Part shown: piece after piece, positions 1 through 7,311 of the stretch
How positions within the stretch are numbered: position 1 is the first letter of the stretch
Layout of the letters: every line of letters starts with the position of its first letter
Source of the DNA: CAYZMH01 sp964479445
GTDB taxonomy: Bacteria; Bacteroidota; Bacteroidia; Bacteroidales; GCA-2748055
DNA length: 8,494 bases
Direction of reading: 5' to 3'
Assembly (NCBI GenBank): GCA_964479445.1
Contig: CAYZMH010000112.1
Coordinates: 1-8,494, forward strand
The notes under the pieces: model-generated
What the model was told of the DNA's origin: nothing
What the model saw: the letters and a program-made list of their open reading frames with translations, nothing else
Databases searched by the model: none
Program-made: the position numbers and the translations under genes

Positions 1-874
1 GCGGGGTAATGCCTGCATAGGGTGTTTCGTTTTTCTCCGCATGAGCGAACAGGTGCAGGAGGGTCCCCATGGCCCCCATGGATGCATGGTTTTCGGGGAT
101 CAGCAGCTCGTTGTCGGTGGGAGCATGGAGCAGTTCCCTGAATGCACGTACCACCCCGGCATTGGCTGCCACTCCGCCCTGGAAGCTCACGGGAAATTCG
201 ATGGTTTTGCCCCGGCCGATGGTGCTGATGAAGTTCCGTGCCACGGCAAAGCAGAGTCCGGCTACAATATCCTTCACCGGGGTGGCGATCTGTTGCAGGT
301 GGATCATATCGCTCTTGGCAAAAACGCTGCAGCGCCCGGCGATGCGGGGCGGGTTTTCCGACTGCAGGGCCAGCTCGCCGAACTCTTGCTCGATGGATAC
401 TCCGATGCGGCGGGCCTGTTGATCGAGGAACGATCCGGTGCCGGCGGCACAGAGGGTGTTGAGTTCAAAGTCTGACAGCCGGGAGGCTTCTCCCCGGTGG
501 TGTTCCATGAAGATGAGTTTGGAATCCTCCCCGCCCATTTCGATGATGGTTTTGATATGGGGGTAAAGGTTGGAGACGGAGGTGGACTGGGCCACGATCT
601 CGTTGATATAGGATCCGCCCATAATCTTTTGAGCCAGTTTTCCACCGGTGCCGGTGAAGCCTACATGGCCTAATGTTTCGGGGGGATAGGTTTTATGCAG
701 TTCGGTAAGGATCTCATGAACCCTGTCGAAGGGTTTGCCATGACAGTAGTCGTACCGGTTAACCAGGATGTTGGACTGACTGTCCATTACAACGGTGTTC
801 ACCGATATGGATCCGATATCGATTCCTACGTGGTAAGGGTGCTGTCCTTGTTGATGCACTTGGTGTTTTTTCAT
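1..874 (-). CDS. Acyl-CoA dehydratase activase (BadF/BadG/BcrA/BcrD ATPase family), N-terminal part, cut by window edge
   Basis: This frame is open from an ATG at 872-874 down to the left edge and gives 291 residues without a stop, so the C-terminus lies outside the window. It shows the ASKHA ATPase phosphate loop GIDIGS (residues 17-22), the adenosine-side motif EMGGEDSK (112-119), the cluster-loop motif LCAAGTGSFLDQQ (141-153), GRCSVFAKSDM (180-190) and FQGGVAAN (231-238). Family knowledge: activators of 2-hydroxyacyl-CoA dehydratases and benzoyl-CoA reductases are homodimers that bridge one [4Fe-4S] cluster with two cysteines per subunit and use ATP to drive an electron into the dehydratase. 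Cys142 and Cys182 sit where those ligands are expected. The LCAAGTG and PPRIAGRCSVFAKSDM wording resembles the long multidomain activase proteins of anaerobes more than the roughly 260-residue HgdC type (inference). The substrate cannot be told. The start fits because the ATPase motif begins about 16 residues in and no in-frame ATG lies just upstream. Confidence 0.9.
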   Translation of the reverse strand, partial: MKKHQVHQQGQHPYHVGIDIGSISVNTVVMDSQSNILVNRYDYCHGKPFDRVHEILTELHKTYPPETLGHVGFTGTGGKLAQKIMGGSYINEIVAQSTSVSNLYPHIKTIIEMGGEDSKLIFMEHHRGEASRLSDFELNTLCAAGTGSFLDQQARRIGVSIEQEFGELALQSENPPRIAGRCSVFAKSDMIHLQQIATPVKDIVAGLCFAVARNFISTIGRGKTIEFPVSFQGGVAANAGVVRAFRELLHAPTDNELLIPENHASMGAMGTLLHLFAHAEKNETPYAGITP

Positions 875-1234
875 ATCAGCAGGGATTTTGTGAAAAAAGC
901 TGCATCCGGGGATCCGGATCAGACAGTAAATGCGAATGTGAACTCTGTAAGCACCATGGGTCTGGTATTTAGTCCAAGAACAAGTTAAGAAAAATCTGGA
1001 GTTGCGTGGTTTTTTCAAGTAAAAGTTCAGGTATTCTTAATCAGTATAGATAAGCTCTTTCCGTGATCTTTTCAACAAACAAAGGGCATTCATGAAGATG
1101 AACCCTGCCAGTGAAATTTCTCACCTGAAGGAGACGGAAATACGCGGTGCGGCTAATCTCTGTTCCGGTGTTGCCACTTGTGCCGGTGATAAGAATGGAA
1201 CTCGTAGGGAGATCCTTAAAAGGTTGGAGCGATA
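875..1234. other. Intergenic region with no convincing gene
   Basis: About 360 bases lie between the start of the activase gene and the stop of the hydrolase gene, both on the minus strand. It should hold the activase promoter and leader, but I find no exact Bacteroidota -7 box (TAnnTTTG) on that strand. Positions 904-919 contain an inverted repeat, ATCCGG / CCGGAT with a 4-base spacer, 30-45 bases upstream of the activase ATG. Two short frames exist, a 51-codon plus-strand one at 1092-1247 and a minus-strand one ending at 1041. Neither has a recognisable family or translation signal. No clear T-tract terminator for the hydrolase gene is visible. Confidence 0.6.
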
Positions 1235-2512
1235 TTATTGGTATTGAAACGGTTCGATCCGGTTTTCCACTGAACGCCGGGTTGCCGGGTTGCCACCGGG
1301 AATCTTTGCTTCAGAGGGGAAATGTTCAACGTAAAGGTCCAGCAACAGGGGAACACTGCCGGAGGCTACCCCGTTAGGCGAATTGGTAAGGAAAGCGATG
1401 CCGAGATCCTCTTCCGGGCAGTAGGCGATCTCTGCCTTATAGCCCTGCACATATCCGCCGTGGTAAGCGATTTTCCGGTCATGATACCCGATGATCCGCC
1501 AGCCCAGCGCATACTCTTTTGACTCCACCTTATCCCATTTCCGCAGGTAGATCCAGCGGAGGGGGGATTGTATGCGCGGATGAAAAACGGTGTCGGCCAC
1601 AGCGGGGTCCAGTTTCCGGGGATTCCCCAGGGCAAGCAGGAACTGCGCCATATCGGCAATGCTTGCGTTCACTCCGGCTGCAGGATTGGTATTGTAGTAG
1701 CGGTCGTTCAGCGGAAGCGGACGATAACGGCCGCCATACCGGGCATGGGGCAGTGCCTTGTTCGCGCTGTTTTTGAAGGGGGCAAACCCGGTGGAGGCAT
1801 TGTTCATGCCAAAGGGTTCAAAGATCCGGGAGCGTACCAGCTTCTCGTAGCTGCGTCCGGTCTTTGCGCGGCAGATCGTGTCATATAAACTGAACATCAC
1901 ATTCTGGTATCCATACAGGGTACCGGGTATCCCGCTTATGTTTACACGGAACAGGCTGTCGAGGATGGTCCGGAGCGGTACTCCCGCTTCCACCATGTTG
2001 TCATACGCGTGGGGAACGAGTCCGGTTGTATGAGTGAGCAGGTTCTGTATAGTAAGATCCATCGTGTTAACCGAATCTTTCAGGCTGAAAGCCGGAAGGT
2101 GTTCAACCACCCGGTCGTCCAGATCAAGGATGCCTTCGTTATCCAGTATTCCTGCCAGCACCCCGGTAACGGTTTTGGATACCGAAGCGAGTCGGAACAG
2201 GGTTTGCTGGTTGACCGAATCGGTGGTCTCCGCCTCTTTTACGCCGAATGTTTTAAGGAGTTTTATGTTTTGCCGGTGGGTGACCACCACTGCAGCCCCC
2301 ACCGACCCCATGCTGTCGATTTTACTGCCAAGCAGGCTGTCGTAAAGGAACACCATGGAATCCATCCGGGTATAAACCGGACGGGATTTCATTTCCGGGG
2401 ACTCTTCCGGGGGTGTTAGCGATTCCCCCGCATTGATCCACTGGTAGAGCAATGCCAAAAGCAGGATAATGGCCGCAGACACGGCAATATTTCTTGGTTT
2501 AAACAAGCTCAT
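1235..2512 (-). CDS. Beta-lactamase-family serine hydrolase (class C / peptidase S12 type), membrane-anchored
   Basis: A 425-residue protein. An N-terminal hydrophobic stretch (about residues 9-25, AIILLLALLY) reads as a signal anchor or uncleaved signal, which places the enzyme in the periplasm; there is no lipobox. The catalytic fold shows SxxK as S110-V-S-K113, the LLTHTTGL segment (158-165) typical of this family, a YxN-like Y202-Q-N204, and HGG (351-353) in place of KTG. Family knowledge: these enzymes form an acyl-enzyme on the SxxK serine and include class C beta-lactamases, D,D-peptidases, esterases and D-aminopeptidases. Which reaction this one performs cannot be told; resistance should not be assumed. 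The reading frame stays open 52 codons further upstream (to 2668), but the start at 2512 puts the hydrophobic segment at the N-terminus and lies downstream of a candidate promoter. It diverges from the gene starting at 2692. Confidence 0.88.
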   Translation of the reverse strand: MSLFKPRNIAVSAAIILLLALLYQWINAGESLTPPEESPEMKSRPVYTRMDSMVFLYDSLLGSKIDSMGSVGAAVVVTHRQNIKLLKTFGVKEAETTDSVNQQTLFRLASVSKTVTGVLAGILDNEGILDLDDRVVEHLPAFSLKDSVNTMDLTIQNLLTHTTGLVPHAYDNMVEAGVPLRTILDSLFRVNISGIPGTLYGYQNVMFSLYDTICRAKTGRSYEKLVRSRIFEPFGMNNASTGFAPFKNSANKALPHARYGGRYRPLPLNDRYYNTNPAAGVNASIADMAQFLLALGNPRKLDPAVADTVFHPRIQSPLRWIYLRKWDKVESKEYALGWRIIGYHDRKIAYHGGYVQGYKAEIAYCPEEDLGIAFLTNSPNGVASGSVPLLLDLYVEHFPSEAKIPGGNPATRRSVENRIEPFQYQ

Positions 2513-2557
2513 GCAATAATGATCTCCCGGTAATTTAATCCTCCGACTAAAACGATG

Positions 2558-2565
2558 CAAAACTA
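2558..2565 (-). promoter_or_regulatory. Candidate Bacteroidota -7 promoter box for the serine hydrolase gene
   Basis: On the minus strand the bases read TAGTTTTG, an exact match to the Bacteroidota -7 consensus TAnnTTTG, about 45 bases upstream of the chosen ATG at 2512. No TTG is present at the expected -33 spacing, so support rests on one short motif. If real, transcription would begin inside the longer open frame and exclude the upstream start at 2668. Confidence 0.3.
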
Positions 2566-2691
2566 ATAAATTCGCCCGAGATTCTGTCATGACCTTTCTT
2601 CGCCGGTATTCGTCCGAATCTTCAAAAAACTGTTCATCCCTGGCTGATAATTGGTTCCCCCGGCACATTAACAGGTAAAAAACTTTTTATT

Positions 2692-3585
2692 ATGAAGCAC
2701 ATTTTTACTTTTATTTTTTCCGGACTCCTTCTGGTGTTTTCACAGACGGCCAGGGGGCAGGGAGGCCTGATTATTTCCGAAGTAGCCGATCCCGGTGATG
2801 AATACACGGGTCGGTTTATCGAACTCTACAACGCGGGTACCGATCCGGTGGATTTTGATGCACAGACCTATTACCTCTCCCGCCAGAGCAATGGCGGGTC
2901 AACCTGGGGAGAGGTGCAGCTGACCGGATCGGTGGCACCGGGGGCCACCTACCTGGCAGGAGGCTCCGCCTTCAGCTCCTTTTACGGGTTTGCCCCCGAC
3001 CTGGAGACAGGTATTCTGACAGGCAACGGGGATGATGCCTATGTGCTTTTCAGGGACGGGGATCATACCACGGGTACCCTGGTGGACATCCTGGGGGTGG
3101 TCGATGTGGATGGTACCGGCGAACCCTGGGAATACCTGGATTCGCGGGCGGTAAGACTGGAGGGGGTCACTGATCCCAGTCCGGTCTGGACAGCCGCCGA
3201 ATGGGAGATCCTGCCGGCAGGGGTGGCCGATTGTGATCCGGGAACTCACCAGGTCTCCCCGGGAGATGATCCGTCCCCCGACAGCAGTGATTTCTTCCTC
3301 TCAGTGGTAAGCGACACCGTGGATTACGGTCAGGTTGCCGAAGTAGCAGTGGAGGCAGGGGCCCTCACTTCAGAAGACGGGATCATTGCCTATCAGTTTG
3401 ATCTGACCTATGATCCTGCCGTGCTGGAATATGCAGACGGCTCGGTAGCCGGAACGCTGGCAGCCGGAGGAACCCTTGCCATCAATGATCAGTCGGCCGG
3501 CACCCTCTCGGAGTTATATGCATTCTGTACCGCTTACCGGGAGCGGTTCCCTGCTTACCATTCATTTCAACACCCTGGCTGTTGA
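2692..3585 (+). CDS. Secreted lamin-tail / cohesin-like protein, 5' part of a frameshifted gene
   Basis: 297 codons as read, of which about the first 273 belong to the true protein. Residues 1-23 form a signal peptide (basic MKH start, hydrophobic FTFIFSGLLLVFS, cleavage near ARGQ-G). Residues 24 to about 187 match the lamin-tail domain (LTD), with GLIISEV near the start, RFIELYNAG at 41-49 and GDDAYVLF at 113-120; in bacteria this module occurs on secreted surface proteins. From about residue 201 a cohesin-like beta-sandwich starts (AYQFDLTYDPAVLEY, 233-247). After residue 273 the reading goes out of register, with a low-complexity tail and a stop at 3583-3585. The cohesin fold resumes in the next frame at AGTTATATG (3512), so this is one gene with the 3' part at 3476-4777. 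Rejoined, the protein would be about 694 residues. Sequencing error and genuine inactivation cannot be separated from this read. Confidence 0.8.
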   Translation: MKHIFTFIFSGLLLVFSQTARGQGGLIISEVADPGDEYTGRFIELYNAGTDPVDFDAQTYYLSRQSNGGSTWGEVQLTGSVAPGATYLAGGSAFSSFYGFAPDLETGILTGNGDDAYVLFRDGDHTTGTLVDILGVVDVDGTGEPWEYLDSRAVRLEGVTDPSPVWTAAEWEILPAGVADCDPGTHQVSPGDDPSPDSSDFFLSVVSDTVDYGQVAEVAVEAGALTSEDGIIAYQFDLTYDPAVLEYADGSVAGTLAAGGTLAINDQSAGTLSELYAFCTAYRERFPAYHSFQHPGC

Positions 3586-4777
3586 CAGTTCAGTGATCGG
3601 ACTCTCGAGCGCCTATTTGAATGATCAGCCGGTTGATTCGCTGAAGGACGGCAGGGTTGTGGTCCTGGAAACAGCGCCCCCCACCGGTTCGATTATATAC
3701 GATGATTCTGTCAACCGGCTGGGCGATACCCTTATGATCACCGCCCGCTTCAGCGAAGCTATGGATGCGGGGGTCCCGGTTCACCTGAATTTCAGCGGTG
3801 CCGTGACTCATACAGATCTTACTATGACCCGGATCACGGATACCCTGTACCAGTATGCGTACCCGGTACCCCGGACCGATGGTGAGGTGACGGTCAGTTT
3901 TTCCAACGGAACCGATCTTTTTGGCAATGAAGTGGTACCCCTCCCGGTTTCGGGAGACCGTTTTACGATCCTGCCGATCGTTCCCGGGGATGTGGATGAT
4001 GACGGGCAGGTTTTGGCCTATGATGCAGCGCTGGTGTTACAGCATTCGGTCGGACTCGATCCGCTGCCGGGAGTGGATCCCGTACCCTGGGAACCCTGGC
4101 GGGACAGCACGGCCAACGTGGATGGTGAAGGGGGAATTACGGCATTTGATGCGGGTCTCATATTGCAGCATTCAGCCGGGATGATCACCGACTTTTCTGG
4201 AGGGGGTAAAAAGTCGTTGCAGATGGCAGATGTACATATTGCCCTGGAGGGGCAACACCTGGTTTTTTACAGCCGCGGTGACCTGATTGGTTTGAATGTT
4301 AATGCAGAGGATAAAAACCAGCGCCTGGGATCCCCGGTGTTTCCGGGAGATCCTTTTCTTACGGCAGTGAACCGCGAGGGAGCCGGGTACCGGGTAGGAT
4401 GGTGCACTGCAATGTCCCCGGGGGAGAATACCCCGATTATGCGTATCCCCTTTACCGGCTCAGGCTGGATGACTTTCCACCTCGGGGTGAACAACAGGTT
4501 GCGCAATGTGATGGTTAACCTTTCCACCGGGATAACCACGGAGGTGAAGGATACCTGGCAGGTCTACCCCAATCCGGCCGGCGATCGCCTGTTTTTCCGG
4601 GGGCCTTCGGTTCCGGCTACAGCCGCCTTATATGATCTTCGGGGGAGAGAGGTGATCACCCTGGAGTTAAAGGGGGGTAGCCAGGCGGTTGATGTATCGG
4701 AACTGGAGACAGGGATCTATGTTGTAAAGATTCGGGGAGCCGGGAAGCACAATACAAGGCGTGTTTTTATCTATTAG
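3476..4777 (+). CDS. 3' part of the frameshifted secreted protein: cohesin-like end, Ig-like, dockerin and T9SS sorting domain
   Basis: This frame opens at a TTG (3476), but true coding probably starts near 3512; the first dozen residues are out-of-frame shadow, and there is no signal peptide. Numbering from 3476, residues 13-66 complete the cohesin-like domain (PLTGSGSLLTIHF). Residues 69-165 form an Ig-like domain (APPTGSI, RFSEAMDAGV), and 169-240 a type I dockerin with two 12-residue calcium loops: D172/D174/D176/D183, and N214/D216/E218/D225. Each loop is followed by a matching helix (DAALVLQHSVG, DAGLILQHSAG). Residues 251-350 are an unassigned, beta-rich stretch. Residues 363-433 are a T9SS type A sorting domain (VYPNPAGDRL, YDLRGREV, ELETGIYVVKI). 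The product should be exported and anchored at or released from the cell surface. No enzyme domain is visible, so a structural, adhesive or scaffolding role is inferred. Confidence 0.82.
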   Translation: MPSMISRPAPSRSYMHSVPLTGSGSLLTIHFNTLAVDSSVIGLSSAYLNDQPVDSLKDGRVVVLETAPPTGSIIYDDSVNRLGDTLMITARFSEAMDAGVPVHLNFSGAVTHTDLTMTRITDTLYQYAYPVPRTDGEVTVSFSNGTDLFGNEVVPLPVSGDRFTILPIVPGDVDDDGQVLAYDAALVLQHSVGLDPLPGVDPVPWEPWRDSTANVDGEGGITAFDAGLILQHSAGMITDFSGGGKKSLQMADVHIALEGQHLVFYSRGDLIGLNVNAEDKNQRLGSPVFPGDPFLTAVNREGAGYRVGWCTAMSPGENTPIMRIPFTGSGWMTFHLGVNNRLRNVMVNLSTGITTEVKDTWQVYPNPAGDRLFFRGPSVPATAALYDLRGREVITLELKGGSQAVDVSELETGIYVVKIRGAGKHNTRRVFIY

Positions 4778-4793
4778 CAGAATATGGACAGAG

Positions 4794-4830
4794 AATACCG
4801 GGATTCTTAGAAAAGGGTTCCGGTATTTTT
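4794..4830 (+). terminator. Strong rho-independent terminator after the cohesin/dockerin gene
   Basis: AATACCGGGATTCTT (4794-4808) pairs along its full 15 bases with AAGGGTTCCGGTATT (4813-4827), including three G-U pairs, around an AGAA tetraloop. TTT follows directly at 4828-4830. It begins 16 bases past the stop codon, so it should end that transcript and separate it from the epimerase gene. Confidence 0.8.
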
Positions 4831-4860
4831 ATGGTAGCAGGTTGGATTTATTCAGCATCC

Positions 4861-4872
4861 CCGGTATACCGG
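4861..4872. repeat. 12-base perfect palindrome CCGGTATACCGG
   Basis: A self-complementary site between the terminator and the epimerase gene, about 180 bases upstream of that gene's start. It repeats the CCGGTAT motif of the terminator arm. It could be a binding site for a dimeric regulator or a chance palindrome; nothing else in the sequence decides this. Confidence 0.25.
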
Positions 4873-5050
4873 ATACATTCAACTAATTGACATGATGAAT
4901 TGCAACGTTCTCATTGCTTGCCTGGCAATGTTAAAACCTGTTCCATTCCATACCTGGAAACCGGACCCAAAAATCATTTTTGAAATTCCGGTTAAATTCG
5001 AAAGAAATGTGTAATTTAATTGTCATGTTATCATTCAGCTTGTAAGAGAT

Positions 5051-7096
5051 ATGCAGAAAAGAAACAAATACACTTCCATTCAGAGAAAAGTGATAATGGT
5101 TGTGTTAACCCTGTTGCCTCATCTGACGGGTCAGGGTCAGCATGTGAGATTGGACCTTGACCTTAAGGAGATTCAACACCCGGAACCAACACAAATTCAG
5201 TATGTATTAAGGGGAAATGACGTTCATTTTTCGGACTCCATAGATGTGCATTCAGATAGGATCAGTACAATAGTTAAGGGAGTACCGAAGGGAGACTACA
5301 CCCTGAGGGTTCATCTGTTCCATAATAGGGAAAAGATTGTACAGGGATATGGAAGGGGAGTGATTCAAAATGATGATACAACCCTTGTACATGGATATAC
5401 AAAAACCGTGAATGACACCCTCTATCTCTTACTTGACTGGGGAAGCAAAACGGGGGTCAAGGGAGAAGGGACTTATTACACGGTAGGCATGCTGGATACC
5501 ACCGATCTCAAAGTTTGCAGGATTCATAATCCGGACTCACTGGCCGATGAATGGCAGGACAGAGGTATGCCAAAATACGTATATAAAGATGTGAAGTACA
5601 GCTACCTGGATTCAAACCTGGTTCCTGTAATCAGCTACTCATTTGGTGATCACCGGAGTCCTGTTGCAACGGGATTAATGCTGTATGCCTTCTACGAAGA
5701 TCTGTTGCGTACCAATGACAGGAAATATGAAAAGGGCTTTTTGAACAATGCAAACTGGCTTGTTGCCAATCATGACACCAACTATTATTACCATTACGGA
5801 TTTAATTATAACCATGGAGGCAGATCACTACCTGAGGGATGGGTTTCCGGTATGGCCCAGGGAAACAGCCTGGGAGGTCTGTCGGTAGCTTTTAATTATA
5901 CCGGGGATTCGGTTTATCTTAAAACGGCAGCCGGTATTTTCAAAACGATGTATAGCAATACAGCGGATGAATGGTGTGTACATATAGATGAAAACAACTA
6001 TTACTGGGTGGAGGAGTATCCTAACCGGGATATTTGTCATGTGCTTAATGGTAAGATCACCGGATTATTTGGGATATGGCAGTATTATGTCGTTACACGT
6101 GACCCGTTTGCTTTAAAACTATTTTCTGCCGGTTTGAAAACTCTCACAGATCATTGGCAGATATGGAATATTACCAGTAAAAACAATTCCTATTATTGCG
6201 AACACCATGCATCGTATCCCTGGTACCACCTGAAACACCTTTACCAGTTCTATTTTCTAGGGCACTATTTTGATGTCCCGGAGTTACTGGAAGCCGTGGA
6301 GGAGGTTTCTGACAGGCAATTTTGCGTCTATCCAGCTGACAGGTTGATATCACCTGAAGAGGGGGAGTCACGTTTCCAGGTATTCAATTCAAATAATTGG
6401 ATTACAAGTCACACAGAAGACTGGATCTCTCTGGAGCAAACAGAGCAGAATGCTATTATTCTTCAATATACCCGCAATAATTTTAGTTCTGACAGAAAAG
6501 GAGCTTTCGTGGCGAAGGATAAGGATTCTGAAAAGTCCAAAACCGTAACCCTGACACAACAAAAGGATATTGATTACTTCTATACGGATCCTGATTCGCT
6601 TTTATTACCTGCACCTGCCGGACAGCGTAAAGTAAGGGTTTATTCATCCAGGAGCTGGACAGCCAGTTACGATACTACATGGTTTGTCACAGACAGATCG
6701 GGAGACACCTTAACCATTCAGTATAGCGAGAATAAAAACACGGTTCCACGTACCGGTGAAATATACCTGATGACCGGGGAAGATTTCAGGACATATAAGT
6801 TTTTACTGGTTCAGGAGGCAGCCACAATTAATTACTCTTCCCGTGATTCTCAGGATCAACGTATCCTGGTCTATCCAAATCCTGCAAGGGAGCATATATA
6901 TCTCCACAGCAAAGAACCCCTGACCGGTACGATCTATATTCTGGATATGACCGGAAGAATATTGTCTTCAAGATTGATTGTTGAAAGATCGAATGTTGAA
7001 TTGGATGTTTCTTCACTCAGCGGGGGTAGTTATATTATAAAAACCACATTCAGGGGTGAAAGCAGATGCCGGGTCATCATGGTGGTTGAGAATTAA
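5051..7096 (+). CDS. Secreted D-glucuronyl C5-epimerase-like protein with two BACON-like domains and a T9SS sorting domain
   Basis: 681 residues. Residues 1-29 form a signal peptide (basic start, hydrophobic VIMVVLTLLPHL). About 30-120 is a beta-rich domain of unknown family. The centre (about 200-415) matches the C-terminal catalytic region of D-glucuronyl C5-epimerases (GLCE_C): SGMAQG (266-271), WVEEYP (319-324), VLNGKITGLFGIWQY (331-345) and PWYHLKHLYQ (390-399). Family knowledge: these enzymes convert D-glucuronate to L-iduronate within heparan-type chains by abstracting and returning the C5 proton. Residues 424-504 and 509-590 are two BACON-like beta domains ending in TLTQQ and LLVQEA; BACON domains are carbohydrate-associated modules of Bacteroidota. 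Residues 605-681 are a T9SS type A sorting domain (VYPNP at 607-611, DVSSLSGGSYIIK). Action on extracellular or surface uronic-acid polysaccharide is inferred; the substrate is unknown. Its base composition is visibly more A+T-rich than that of the genes to its left. Confidence 0.85.
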   Translation: MQKRNKYTSIQRKVIMVVLTLLPHLTGQGQHVRLDLDLKEIQHPEPTQIQYVLRGNDVHFSDSIDVHSDRISTIVKGVPKGDYTLRVHLFHNREKIVQGYGRGVIQNDDTTLVHGYTKTVNDTLYLLLDWGSKTGVKGEGTYYTVGMLDTTDLKVCRIHNPDSLADEWQDRGMPKYVYKDVKYSYLDSNLVPVISYSFGDHRSPVATGLMLYAFYEDLLRTNDRKYEKGFLNNANWLVANHDTNYYYHYGFNYNHGGRSLPEGWVSGMAQGNSLGGLSVAFNYTGDSVYLKTAAGIFKTMYSNTADEWCVHIDENNYYWVEEYPNRDICHVLNGKITGLFGIWQYYVVTRDPFALKLFSAGLKTLTDHWQIWNITSKNNSYYCEHHASYPWYHLKHLYQFYFLGHYFDVPELLEAVEEVSDRQFCVYPADRLISPEEGESRFQVFNSNNWITSHTEDWISLEQTEQNAIILQYTRNNFSSDRKGAFVAKDKDSEKSKTVTLTQQKDIDYFYTDPDSLLLPAPAGQRKVRVYSSRSWTASYDTTWFVTDRSGDTLTIQYSENKNTVPRTGEIYLMTGEDFRTYKFLLVQEAATINYSSRDSQDQRILVYPNPAREHIYLHSKEPLTGTIYILDMTGRILSSRLIVERSNVELDVSSLSGGSYIIKTTFRGESRCRVIMVVEN

Positions 7097-7279
7097 GCAA
7101 TGCATTATAACCCGTGTTTTGGTAAATCGGAAAATGGGAATAAGACACCGGGGTATAAAAAGCTGATCAGGCATCTTTTTGCTGTTCCCCAAATATGGGT
7201 TATTCCAGAAGATACTTTTCGGTTGCTAATGTTAGAATTAGCATCATTCAGTCTGGAAAATCCGCATGCCATCAGGTCA

Positions 7280-7303
7280 TCCGGGGAATGCCTCCTCCCC
7301 GGA
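7280..7303 (+). terminator. Possible terminator hairpin after the epimerase gene
   Basis: TCCGGGGA (7280-7287) and TCCCCGGA (7296-7303) form a perfect 8-base G+C-rich stem with an 8-base loop, about 180 bases past the epimerase stop. Only a short TTT (7308-7310) follows after five bases, so it is a weak intrinsic terminator or a transcript-end stabilising hairpin. Confidence 0.35.
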
Positions 7304-7311
7304 CATGTTTG

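Noticed and set aside
41..988. Several open frames on the plus strand and one alternate minus-strand frame across the activase region
   Set aside because: They are shadows of the activase frame, which carries clear ATPase and cluster-ligand motifs.
1170..1265. A tRNA suggested by the T-arm-like GGTTCGATCC at 1251-1260
   Set aside because: No acceptor stem, anticodon arm or CCA end can be built around it, and the motif lies in the last codons of the serine hydrolase gene.
1235..2512. Calling the serine hydrolase an antibiotic-resistance beta-lactamase
   Set aside because: The motifs define only the broad S12/class C family, which includes esterases and peptidases. HGG replaces KTG, which is common in non-lactamase members.
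2513..2668. A 52-codon N-terminal extension of the serine hydrolase (start at 2668)
   Set aside because: It would bury the hydrophobic anchor behind a charged segment, and a candidate promoter box lies inside it. The start at 2512 fits better.
3499..3520. Programmed ribosomal frameshifting as the cause of the split gene
   Set aside because: No slippery run, no adjacent stop codon and no obvious stimulatory hairpin were seen. Error or mutation is simpler.
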